DNA of 64,000 nucleotides, taken from NCBI GenBank assembly GCA_011037195.1, contig JAAEAF010006909.1:1-64000 (forward strand), in the 5' to 3' direction. Source of the DNA: Triatoma infestans (lineage: Eukaryota > Arthropoda > Insecta > Hemiptera > Reduviidae). Position numbers and translations under genes: made by a program. The notes beneath the pieces are model-generated. The model was given only the letters and a program-made list of their open reading frames with translations, did not search any database and was not told the origin of the DNA. The stretch's first letter is position 1. The number at the start of each line of letters is the position of its first letter. Below are positions 34,401 to 42,882 of this stretch, piece after piece.

Positions 34401-37400
34401 CCACATGTAACATACTGTTGCTATACTTATTCGAAACATTTTTTCTTCAAATTTTATTTTAGAGGGGTTGTGAGAAAGTGAGACGTTGGGATTCCCAAAC
34501 AAATTGTGTGTCAGAACTGTGAGCACTGTATTCAGAGAAAATCGTGTGAATGTTCCCTCTGCACTATATAGTAAATATATTTCTGTTAATCCTCATAAAA
34601 TTGTTTTGTCGTCAGAGGGTTCAATATTGGCCCGAGCAGTGTGTTGGGCAATGGAAACAAAAGTTCTGGCAGTGTGTACCCACCAAATCATCCACTTAGC
34701 GGTAGTAAACATTTATGCAGCATCTGCGGAGACCGGGCCTCCGGCAAACATTATGGAGTATACAGGTAAATATTATTTTCAATAAATTTTACTTATTTTA
34801 TATAACAAGTATTAACCTCAAATAATTTGTGGGGATTTTTTTTACGATTATTGTGTTGGATTATTTTTATTACTTTATTGGGAACATTTCTGCATTAAAA
34901 GTAATAATTTAATGGGACGCAGACAATTTATGGACCCGTAAGGATGAGAGTTATGCGAGATCATTATTATTATTGATCGGGATGGAGACTTGCACAATCT
35001 ATCGCCTGAAATTGAAAATATAAAAATGACGTGTCCAGTACTCCTTTCTTTTCAGCATTTCATCTTAGTTATACGTGCAAATGTAACAGTTTATTATTAT
35101 AAAATTTTAGGATAATGTTTTATTCAACTAATTCAGAATTCAAAGTGCAAAAGTACTTTAAATCGACCTAATTTGGTTGTTGGACGTTAAGCCTGGCTGA
35201 AAAAATTGATATCACTTTATTTACTTTAATTCGGTAACGCAGCAGCCAAATAATTTGAAATGTCAGTTTAGTTTTAAACTTTAAAATAAATGTATAAGTT
35301 AAGCATGTATTAACAAAAATATACAGTGCACACTTGATTAACAGATTGTTTAGTTTCTTGCTTATTGAAATTTTAATCGGAATTAAAGTCATTTTCTTCA
35401 GTTCTAAACTTTGAAACATTTATTTTCTGTGAAAACTAAACTTCCAATATCTGAGGCGAATGCAGTAGGAGAAAGTAAAAATTGTTTGTAATCCAAGTTA
35501 TGGGGTAAACATTTTTTTGGCACTAAATTCATACAGTATTTTTTGGTTAAATTTTGTTATAACCAAAATTTTTCCTTTTACAACTAATTAAAACCTATTT
35601 CTTATTGTAGAATGAATTTAAAATAAGGTAAAGTAATAATAGAATAGTCAATTAAATTACCATTTAATTCAAAACTATACGAAGGAAGTAATAATAGAAT
35701 GGACACAATTTTCCATTATGTGAATGTAAGTGAATATTGAAATACAAATGAATGCCAAGTTCTACAAGCCCCCGCACGACTGCGGTATCCCTTGTGTGTG
35801 CCCATCAACTTGGACTGTTAGCCCAGACATGTAGACCATCCTCAATTACTCACTGTCAACCTAATTTTAAATGGCCCTTGATAAAAAAAAATTATTCATC
35901 ATTTAAAATTCTATTAATATTTACCAAATGAAATTATGTGATGAAATTAATTAACCACCTTTTTAATATTTTAATTCTTTTTATTTCCTAGTATTTTATG
36001 AGGAATGTAAGGTTGAAAGAATAAATTATGTATTTCTTTAAATACTCATACCCAAAACTGTGGTTCATCAAAAAGAGATTTGAAAAATCTGGTATGAAAC
36101 ACACACACGACTTGAAATAATCTGGTGTGTAATACTCATGCGACTTATGTCGCTGCGTAACACAGCTATGTCCAGAAGACAGCATCTAGATCAAATCCCA
36201 TAACATTTGAATCTTAAATTCTCCAAAACCCCCCAAAATCAGTTTTTATAAAAACTTTATACTTATTTATTGTAATAGTTAGGTTATCCAAATGTGTTGT
36301 AACTATTTCAAGTAAAGAAGATCGGCAAGTAGACCTGTAATAATACTGAAAGTTCAGTAAGTCTGTGAGTGTTTCATAACAAATTTTTCTTAAACAGGGA
36401 ACTCCCAAAACATATATGTGGTAAAAAACTCAATTTCGAAACTTGAAGCCGTCTACAATAATACTTGCTTCACTAACTGCAGTAAGAGCAGGTATAATCA
36501 ATCTGGTGTGAAACATTCATTCGACTTTTCTCTCTGCAAATATTCTTTAAACTTTGATATTTTCACTTAGCCTTAACAGAGGTGGTCGGGCTACAAGGCA
36601 GGTTAGTGATTACATTGAAATCCAGAATAGAGCGGCAATACATTTTAATTGTACGTCACAGATTCCTCAGAATCCTCTTAAATCAATTGTCCCGAATTCC
36701 CGGAAAAATGTTTCAAATAAAAATGATCATTTTATATCTTCCGATTTTCTTCAAATTCGGAATCCTAGCATTACATTTATTGTACCTTCACATTATGTAG
36801 GTGGCAGAACCCTATATTTTACTGAAGTGGTAGTTTAGAGCAAAGCTCTGTTCTCCCAGTACCAGAAAATAGAAAAAAATCAACTTTCCTGGTTGAAAAA
36901 TTATTCTTGCTTTATTTGAAAAATGCTTTAAATAAAAGTGATAGGCTTTTATATGTGTAGTTATTAACGAAGTCTATCGAAAATCGTTGAAGTCATTTTC
37001 GAAAAAATCGTGAAAAACTGAAAAAAAAACTTGCAGTCAAGTTGCACTTGCAATATTTGGTGACGAGAAGTCAGTATCGAAAATTTGACATGATCGCAGT
37101 AAAAATTGGGAAAAACCGAAAAAACCTCAGTAAAGAAATTAACCAATTTCCATGCCGTTGTTACTTATATTACATCTTTTGGCAAATGATGTCAATTTTT
37201 TATTGAAATAAAGTGATATTATTGTAATATGTAATTATTCAGATTGTATAATACTTAAATTTAATGTCTGTTGCAGTTGTGAAGGTTGTAAAGGATTCTT
37301 TAAAAGAACAGTACGCAAAGATCTTTCTTATGCTTGTCGAGAAGACAAACAGTGCTTAGTTGACAAAAGGCAAAGAAACAGATGCCAATATTGTAGATAT

Positions 37401-40400
37401 CAGAAATGTTTATCAATGGGAATGAAGAGGGAAGCTGTACAGGTAAGTTGATACATTGGGAAATTACTGGTGCGATTTTGGTGGAAATATGTATATAATA
37501 TAATATGGAAATATGTAATGGTGGGGGGGGGGGGTCTAGTGAGTGATTGGTTACGTTAAACTCTAAATTTGCATACATCAACTATCTCTGGAATTTCTGT
37601 GTAAGTTATGAATGGATGTTGAGGGGATCCACCAATCCCAGAAGAAATATCTATTCTACATTCCACTCCCTTATGCGATTGCTATTCTAAATAAAAGTAT
37701 AATTTAAACATTTTCAGGAAGAAAGGCAGCGAACGAAAGAACGAGATCAAAATGAAGTGGAAAGTACAAGTAGTTTCCACACGGACATGCCTGTAGAGAG
37801 GATACTGGAGGCAGAACAGAGGGTAGACTGTAAATTGGAAATGAAAGACGAATATAATGTGGTAATAAATTAACTAAGAGTTCTCTCGCGGTCTCTCAGG
37901 CAGTTTTTTAATTTATTATTATTATTGTTAGGAAAGGGATTAGCTAAGTGGTTACCGCGTTGCACTCCCACGCGGAGGACCCGGGTTCGAGTCCAGCTAT
38001 GCTGCTCTTAGATTTTTTCTTCCTAGGAGCCTCTACAGCTCACTGTTCGGTGATGGACAGTGTAGTCTGTAGCGAAAGAACACTGTCCGGAGACCGGCAG
38101 TGCACTGAGAAGGCTCCGGGCGCTAATGACCATAGATGTTGAAGCGCCTTAAATTAAAAATAAAAAAAAATATTATTATTAATACAATTCTGTCAAGCCA
38201 ATTCGATCCTCGTTGTTTAAGAAAAGAAAATCTGGAGTGAATCTGAGGGGAACTGCTTTCTTTTTCGCAATTCTCACGATTCTGTGGATAAATTACCTTA
38301 ATAGTAAAAATATTGCTACATATTTAATTCCCACCAAGTTCTGGAACAATTTATTGAAATGGCACTTTACAGATAGATAGTGTCTCGCTCCCCCATAAGT
38401 CCCCTAAAATAAATTTTTTCAGAAAATATTTCAAATAAAAATAGTAGCCTGTTTATGTATATATAGTTAGTAAACCAAGTTTGAAGAAAAATTTTTTAGC
38501 CATATTCGAGAAAATCGCAAAATTCAATAATGTTGCATTTCGATCTAAACTGATTAGTTTCTTTGGGATGGAAAGAAGCGCTGCCTGGTGACTCTGGTTT
38601 ATATCAAATTCAGGTTGTTCTTACGTCATAAAAATTATGAAGGTGAAATTAAGTAGATCCCAGCAATATTTTTATAAAATGTTAAGGGGATTGATCATCT
38701 AGTTAATGTCCTAATTTTGATAGGAAATTTGTCTATTAGAATGAAATAATTCTATATTATTTATGATAGTACTATTGATTTAGAAAGGTCCATAAATATA
38801 TTTGGTACAACAACATTTTTACTTTGAATGGTACATGTATATATTGAAATAATATAAACATTCCAGGGCCCAGTCAGTGACATTATATGTCAAGCGACCT
38901 ACAACCAACTGTGGCAACTGGTTGATTGGGCTAAACATATACCACATTTCACTTCGCTACCTATTGAAGATCAAGTTACGTTACTCAGTGCAGGTAAGTG
39001 TATGTTATTGACAAGATTTGTTTTAAAAATGTTATAGCCATAACTTTTGTTAGATGTACCTTTGTTTTGTTTTTTTTTTAACCGCAGGTTGGAATGAGCT
39101 ACTTATTGCAGGATTTTCGCACAGATCGGTATGCGCAAAAGAAGGGCTTGTGTTAGGTCCTGGAGTAACCGTCACCAGAAATAATGCTCATCAGATCGGT
39201 GTTGGACCAATATACGATCGAGTACTCACAGAATTGGTCTCTAAAATGAGAGAAATGAAGATGGATAAGACAGAACTTGGTTGTCTCAGAACGATTATTC
39301 TCTTTAATCCAGGTATGTAATTTTGAGCCTCACGCCTAGGTCTAATCTTTGTAAGTCTTCCTCCAGACGGAGGCAGAAATAGTAAATTTTTTTTTTTTTT
39401 CTTTCTTTCTTTATTTAGAAATTTACAATCTGTATAGTTCTATATACAATAAGTAAATGAGAAGAGAGAGAGTATAGAGGCGTGAAGAGTGGGAGGAGAG
39501 AAACTACCCAGTGGTAGCACTCTCTACGGGATACAGAAATAGTAAATAGATTACATTTCACATTGAAAACACTGAATCAAAAGCTAAGTAATATGAGTCA
39601 GGTGAAATGCGTCCTTTCATAATAATTTCTAGGTTTAAGCAGCTCAACTTTTATCTCTAGTGAACGTTATCTGTACATCGACCTTTCGTCATATTTCTGG
39701 TAAAAATTGCTCTATATACAGGCCACCATTCAACTAAGAGAAAATGGTTTCCTTTTATTATAGGTGAAGAGGGGGGGGGGGGTTAAATTTGAATTTCAAT
39801 CTGTCCACATTGAAAATTTAAACAAGAGTACCGAACGAAAGATATAGCTATAATTTCAATGATTTTCTTTTCAAATAGGGGTCGCATTTCCTCCCAAAAT
39901 CGTGAAAACTTAAGATAATGCGACCATTGTGGCAAGTGTAGGAAAATTGTTGAGCCATTTTTGAGATAATCGCAACGTACTGTCAAAAAACCATTTAGTT
40001 AAGTAGTACTTTCGGTTGATGGATTTTGACTAAGGCTTCCTTGACAGTGGTCCACTAAATATCAAGTCTGAGCTTCGCCCGATTTTTCCTTTACCATTCC
40101 ATAAATTAGTACATTATAATACACAGCTTGGGTGAATGAGATGTTGTCCACACGAACAGTGGAGACGATGGTGGGACAACAAACCATTAGAGTCGTCAGT
40201 ACGACTAGAGGTTGTCTTCAAGGGGGGGTTTTGTCCACCCCTAATATGGAGTTTGGTAGTAGATGAACTCCTCTGCAAATTGGCGGATTTCGACATCTCC
40301 TGTCAGGGGTATGCCGATGATATTGTCATAATTGTTAGAGATAAGTTCGAAGAAACCCTTTGTGAAATATTACAAAGGGGTCTAGACATCACTAACAGAT

Positions 40401-42805
40401 GGTGCCGTTCTGTGGGGTTGGGTATCAATCCAACGAAAACCACGGTAGTTCCTTTTACAAGGCGCAGGGCTCTTCCACATCTGAAAAGCATCCAGTTAGC
40501 TGGAGTTGATCTAGAGTGGAAGAAGGAAGTTAAATATCTTGGGGTAACTCTGGATAGTAAGCTCCAGTGGAATAGGCATGTTGAATTAACTGCCAGCAAA
40601 GCTACTCGCGCTCTCATGGTGTGCAGGAGGGTGGCGGGCAAGTCCTGGGGATGCCCTCCTCGCATTCTTATTTGGATGTACACCATGATGGTGAGACCCA
40701 TTATCACCTATGGCGCAGTAGCGTGGTATAGCAGAACAAAGCTTTGAGAAGGTCAAGAAGACTCTTGACAAAGTACAGCGCCTTGCGTGCCTATGCACGA
40801 CGGGAGCAATGAGGACGTGTCCTACAGCCGGGATTGAGGTTATTCTCAATCTCACACCGCTTAGTGGTGGAAAGGGTGGCGAAGGGAGCCCTCCTCAGAA
40901 TCTCTAGGGAGGGTATGGGGGGATGTGGGCTAAGCTGGGAAGCGAATGCTTCCTTCTGTTGGCTCCCTCCCCTGGGGCTTTCCTAGAGATAGTATGACCA
41001 AGAAATATAGCTTCGTTAGAAATTTTTCTACGAAGCTAAGTACGAAAGGAGAGTGGAGCGATGGATCCGCCCTGGACAGCATTAGCAAGCATGCCACTAA
41101 GTGGTATACAGATGGTCTAAGACCCTCGAAGGAACCGGGGCAGGAGTATTTGGGCCTAGAACCAAACACTCAGAACCCATGGGTAGGTTTCCTAGCATCT
41201 TCCAGGCGGAAATCTACGCTATTGGAAGGTGCGTTCAGTTGAACCTTGATCGAGGATATCGGAATCAGGAGATAGTTATCCTATCCGACAGTCAGGCGGC
41301 CATTAAATTACTGAGCTCTTATGTAATCGGTTCTAAAATGGTATGGGAATGCCTAGGCAAGCTTAATGACCTAGGCAAGAGTAATAAGGTACCCTACATT
41401 GGGTGCCGGGACATGTCGGCGTGGAGGGTAATGAGGTAGCCGACACCCTGGCAAAAGAAGGCGCTGTATCTCCTCTTATTGGGCCCAGAGCCCTTTTGTG
41501 GAGTCAGTGACCAAGTATTTCTAGAAGAAATCAAGAAGGAGGAGGTGGCTGAAAGAGCTCGTCTCTGGAACACCATCCCGGGACTGAGGCAGGCCAAGGT
41601 CTGTGACGGTGGCTATAACCAGAAAAGGTCGAAAGCTTTCATCAGTCTGAGCAAGAATAGGATCCGTATTCTTACGGGATTCCTTACGGGGCATTGCAGA
41701 CTCAGTGAGCACCTGAGGAAGCTTGGCCTAGAAGATGACGGCGCATGCAGATTCTGTGGAGAAACGGAGGAAACTCCGATACATATCTCCTCACGGACTG
41801 TGATGCCGTCGTTCAAAGAAGATTCAGCAGTCTGGGGTTACCAGATAGGGGAGGAAGAAATATCCACCCTAGAACCTTCCACAATCCTGAGATTCCTCAG
41901 GGAGCTAAACCTGGAGAGGGTGCTATAATGAGCTAGCTCATCTTAGGCACCAGAGGGGGGTACAATAGATCAACAACAAAAAATGGTCGCGGTACAGAAC
42001 CCTTAAAAAAAAAAAATACACAGATTATAATATGATGTTTTCAAATTTAGCAAAGAAAATTTCCTTTAGTGTTGTTAATTCCAATTGTTGTGAATTTTGA
42101 GCAGAATACATTACTAAAGGAAATGGAGGTAACATCAACACTTGTCCCACTCTTCAATAGTCGGTTTTTTCCACTATATCGCTAACAGTAAAAATAGGAC
42201 CAAAACAAAATTAAATATTATAATAAAAATAATAATTTGGTAGTTGGAGGTTAAGCCTGCCTGAAAAAAGAGGCATTACTTTACTTTTTTTCCATAATAA
42301 TAATAAGAGCACTTTATGTTACAAATGATACATAATGGTATAATAAACAAGTTTCTCTATAGGCATGGAAACAATCCGTCAGCCAGACAAAATTAAAAAT
42401 AAGGTTAATAATTTATAGTCAAAATAACTCCCTTTACTTCTATTTCTGCTGGTAGTAGCGTTAGGTTTAAAGTTGAAATAAATTTGGCGGACGCTCTGTC
42501 CTTGACTCATCACCTATTAAAATATTTCTGTTTTTATAATTGCAGAGGTAAGACGTCTCAAGTCTGTCCAAGAAGTAGAACTGTTGAGAGAAAAAGTGTA
42601 CGCTTCTTTGGAAGAATATACACGTATCAGCCATCCGAACGAACCGGGCAGGTTTGCAAAACTTCTGCTAAGGCTACCATCGTTAAGATCTATAGGACTT
42701 AAATGTCTGGAACATCTTTTCTTCTACAGGGTGATTGGAGAGGCGCCTGTAGATACCTTTTTGACACAGCTATTAGAATCGCCAGAAGTAACTAACCGGA
42801 TGTAA
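28395..42805 (+). CDS. usp: Ultraspiracle / RXR nuclear receptor (8 coding exons)
   Basis: Join 28395-28449, 30355-30484, 34616-34765, 37277-37442, 37718-37861, 38867-38993, 39088-39312 and 42546-42805. Total 1,257 nt gives 418 residues plus stop, with every splice phase matching. It is a nuclear receptor of the RXR group. In insects it pairs with the ecdysone receptor on DNA and regulates moulting and metamorphosis genes. Residues 1-95 form the A/B region (with [14 protein letters not shown]). Residues 96-161 are the two-finger DNA-binding domain with all eight zinc cysteines (96, 99, 113, 116, 132, 138, 148, 151) and P-box CEGCKG. About 168-215 is the hinge and 216-418 the ligand-binding domain, ending in helix 12. 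The length fits RXR. The domain resembles hemimetabolous RXR more than fly or moth USP. The first exon is inferred from phase and splice sites. Confidence 0.93.
28490..28775 (-). repeat. FamA copy in usp intron 1
   Basis: TG microsatellite at 28,531-28,569, then GTCAAAAACGAAAAATTGTT and GCGGCTCCAATTATTTTCC. It begins about 40 bp after the exon 1 donor. Confidence 0.75.
28908..29736 (+). repeat. FamA copy, full length, usp intron 1
   Basis: Opening hairpin GTGTGAATGATTCACAC, module words GAGAAATGTTACAAATAAAA and GCTTCCGGTTGGGGAATTTT, a residual CACA tract, and closing AACACTAAGAGAAAGTAATA. Confidence 0.8.
29840..30130 (-). repeat. FamA fragment, usp intron 1
   Basis: Starts GTTAGAGAAAGTGGGG and includes TTACCGGAAATACAGGG and ATTTTGTAAGAATTACTTAT. 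The microsatellite is lost. Confidence 0.6.
30355..30484 (+). CDS. usp: usp coding exon 2 (A/B domain)
   Basis: Acceptor TTCTAG, donor CA|GTAAGT. It encodes [16 protein letters not shown] and MKPDTATL, a block typical of arthropod RXR/USP amino-terminal regions, followed by a Ser/Thr/Pro-rich stretch ([12 protein letters not shown]). It is CpG- and GC-richer than the flanking introns. Confidence 0.9.
30725..31232 (+). repeat. FamA pieces, usp intron 2
   Basis: CTTTCACACTACTTTCTCTTAC near 30,737, AAATGTTCCAAATAAAAGT at about 30,917, and the 3' end (TTTCCGGTGAAAATTCAGAC to AGTTGAGAAAGTAAAAAC) at 31,160-31,232. Confidence 0.65.
31640..31682 (+). repeat. FamA terminal hairpin
   Basis: GTGTGAAAAATTCACAC followed by CTCTTTCTCCTGCTG: the forward FamA start on its own, without the rest of the element. 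Confidence 0.6.
32105..32400 (-). repeat. FamA fragment, usp intron 2
   Basis: Begins TGTAAGAGAAAGTATTGCG and includes AAATATACATTTTGAGGTCG. A mixed TC/TA/TG tract (32,240-32,310) stands where the TG run is usually found, followed by AACAGCATAG. Confidence 0.65.
32450..32790 (+). pseudogene. Mariner-like transposase remnant
   Basis: Plus-strand reading gives, with stops, [12 protein letters not shown] followed by a [13 protein letters not shown] block. This parallels the KF(K)..SAGKVMATVFWD..GVLLVDFL region of mariner transposases. No terminal repeats or DNARPH motif are seen. The 208-codon open frame on the opposite strand is judged its antisense shadow. Confidence 0.45.
32905..33215 (-). 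repeat. FamA fragment, usp intron 2
   Basis: GGAAGTATTGCTATCAAGTC, GTTTCTTTTTCCGCGATTC, AAAAGCTCCAATAATTTTC and TTTTCATTTGAAATATCG occur in FamA reverse order. Confidence 0.65.
33314..34310 (+). repeat. FamA copy, full length, carrying a foldback insertion
   Basis: Opening CTGGTGTGAAACACTCGCAC, two modules (GAAAAAGTTTTCAACAAAAG and a second with CACTTTATAGGAAAAC), GTACTTCCGGTTGAGGAAT, and end CAGGACTAAGAGAAAGTAAA. Only a 6-base CACACA remains of the microsatellite. A 176-bp foldback element sits inside. Confidence 0.8.
33452..33627. mobile_element. Foldback/MITE-like element, 176 bp
   Basis: Flanked by a 10-bp duplication AAAATTAATA (33,442-33,451 and 33,628-33,637). The arms are inverted repeats sharing GACATTTTCCGTGATAGCC and ACCGGTTTCGGG. 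The centre reads CTGAAGAT-GGGC-GAAC-GCCC-GAAAC. A related copy is at 51,957-52,188 and an arm fragment at 5,763. No protein is encoded. Confidence 0.85.
34616..34765 (+). CDS. usp: usp coding exon 3 (first zinc finger)
   Basis: Acceptor GTCGTCAG, donor TACAG|GTAAAT. It encodes a Ser/Gly/Asn-rich linker (residues 62-95) and [16 protein letters not shown], the first half of the DNA-binding domain, with zinc cysteines 96 and 99. The intron falls before CEGCKG, the position usual for nuclear receptor genes. Confidence 0.96.
34770..36079. other. usp intron 3, mostly unique
   Basis: No exon or full repeat. A FamA 3' end (CAGTAGGAGAAAGTAAAAAT) lies at 35,430-35,482. Confidence 0.45.
36080..37140 (+). 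repeat. FamA fragments in series, usp intron 3
   Basis: Terminal motifs near 36,090 and 36,120 (worn) and 36,502 (CTGGTGTGAAACATTCATTC). A copy with two modules (AAATGTTTCAAATAAAAATG, GCTTTAAATAAAAGTGATAG) runs to about 37,105 and lacks the microsatellite and 3' hairpin. Confidence 0.7.
37277..37442 (+). CDS. usp: usp coding exon 4 (P-box and second zinc finger)
   Basis: Acceptor TTGCAG, donor CAG|GTAAGT. It encodes residues 112-167: the recognition helix [11 protein letters not shown] (P-box), the second finger with cysteines 132, 138, 148 and 151, and the T-box [12 protein letters not shown]. The sequence is near-identical to RXR in general, so the identity of the exon is secure. Confidence 0.98.
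37718..37861 (+). CDS. usp: usp coding exon 5 (hinge)
   Basis: Acceptor TTTTCAG, donor GTG|GTAATA. It starts [15 protein letters not shown], the RXR signature just after the DNA-binding domain. It continues with [16 protein letters not shown], which matches the start of RXR ligand-binding helix 1. Both ends are phase 0. Confidence 0.94.
37931..38170 (+). mobile_element. tRNA-derived SINE, usp intron 5
   Basis: The head resembles a tRNA with RNA polymerase III boxes: A box TAGCTAAGTGG (37,941-37,951) and B box GGTTCGAGTCC (37,984-37,994). The body (CTTCCTAGGAGCCTCTACAG, ACACTGTCCGGAGACCGGCA) is shared with the minus-strand copy at 59,245-59,491. The tail is A-rich, and ATT-rich sequence on both sides may be a target duplication. 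Confidence 0.88.
38222..38560 (+). repeat. FamA copy, truncated, usp intron 5
   Basis: ATCTGGAGTGAATCTGAGGG, ATGGCACTTTACAGATAGA, AAATATTTCAAATAAAAATA and GAGAAAATCGCAAAATTC in consensus order. Confidence 0.65.
38867..38993 (+). CDS. usp: usp coding exon 6 (ligand-binding domain, helix 3)
   Basis: Acceptor TTCCAG, donor GCAG|GTAAGT. It encodes [15 protein letters not shown] and [13 protein letters not shown], the conserved helix 3-4 signature of RXR, which shapes the coactivator groove. Confidence 0.96.
39088..39312 (+). CDS. usp: usp coding exon 7 (ligand-binding core)
   Basis: Acceptor ACCGCAG, donor CCAG|GTATGT. It encodes [15 protein letters not shown], which keeps the arginine that contacts the carboxylate of RXR ligands. 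A beta-turn region follows ([16 protein letters not shown]) that departs from the usual LATG.. V(H)HR..AH pattern. Then comes the strongly conserved [15 protein letters not shown] and KTELGCLR. Confidence 0.96.
39374..39547 (-). mobile_element. Short retroposed insertion with 14-bp target duplication
   Basis: CAGAAATAGTAAAT is exact at 39,374-39,387 and 39,534-39,547. The 146 bp between them begin with a T run and a CTTT repeat on the plus strand, so the inserted copy is on the minus strand with a poly-A tail. The body shows no protein match; it may be a SINE or the 3' end of a LINE. It lies in usp intron 7. Confidence 0.85.
39945..40117 (+). repeat. FamA fragment beside a LINE
   Basis: GAGCCATTTTTGAGATAATC, TAGTACTTTCGGTTGATGG and CAAGTCTGAGCTTCGCCCG. 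It ends at the target site of the LINE at 40,127. Confidence 0.65.
40127..42014 (+). mobile_element. 5'-truncated LINE with RNase H domain (I/Loa-like)
   Basis: Insertion in usp intron 7 in gene orientation. AATACACAG flanks it (40,118-40,126 and 42,015-42,023) and a poly-A run ends it. Sequence coding for reverse transcriptase, RNase H and a zinc motif is present without the endonuclease. An RNase H domain places it in the I superfamily; the exact clade is my inference. Confidence 0.88.
40136..41930 (+). pseudogene. LINE polyprotein remnant (RT, RNase H, zinc motif)
   Basis: 40,136-40,747 encodes the reverse transcriptase palm with GYADDIVI, the thumb ([17 protein letters not shown]) and [13 protein letters not shown]. 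RNase H follows in shifted frames at about 41,100-41,460: [20 protein letters not shown] and [19 protein letters not shown]. 41,479-41,928 ends with [14 protein letters not shown], a degenerate cysteine-histidine motif. At least three frame changes separate the parts, so it is inactive. Confidence 0.87.
42546..42805 (+). CDS. usp: usp coding exon 8 (dimer interface, helix 12, stop)
   Basis: Acceptor ATAATTGCAG; the first two bases complete the Glu of FNPE. It encodes [16 protein letters not shown], the heterodimer helix [19 protein letters not shown] and CLEHLFF. Helix 12 reads [11 protein letters not shown], where most RXR/USP proteins have FLMEML. The stop codon TAA ends at 42,805. Confidence 0.97.
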
Positions 42806-42876
42806 AAAGAAAAAGAAAATAATAAAAATAGGGGAAAACATTAAATTTAGAATGGTAATTGTGAAAAAGTATAAAA

Positions 42877-42882
42877 AATAAA
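42877..42882 (+). promoter_or_regulatory. Possible usp polyadenylation signal
   Basis: AATAAA 72 bases after the usp stop. Many further AATAAA-like words occur in the AT-rich DNA downstream, so the true 3' end is uncertain. Confidence 0.35.

Noticed and set aside
37931..38000. Functional tRNA gene
   Set aside because: A and B boxes are present, but there is no proper acceptor stem, and the sequence continues into a shared SINE body with a tail.
40303..40707. 134-codon minus-strand frame
   Set aside because: Antisense of the LINE reverse transcriptase, which is clear on the plus strand (GYADDIVI).
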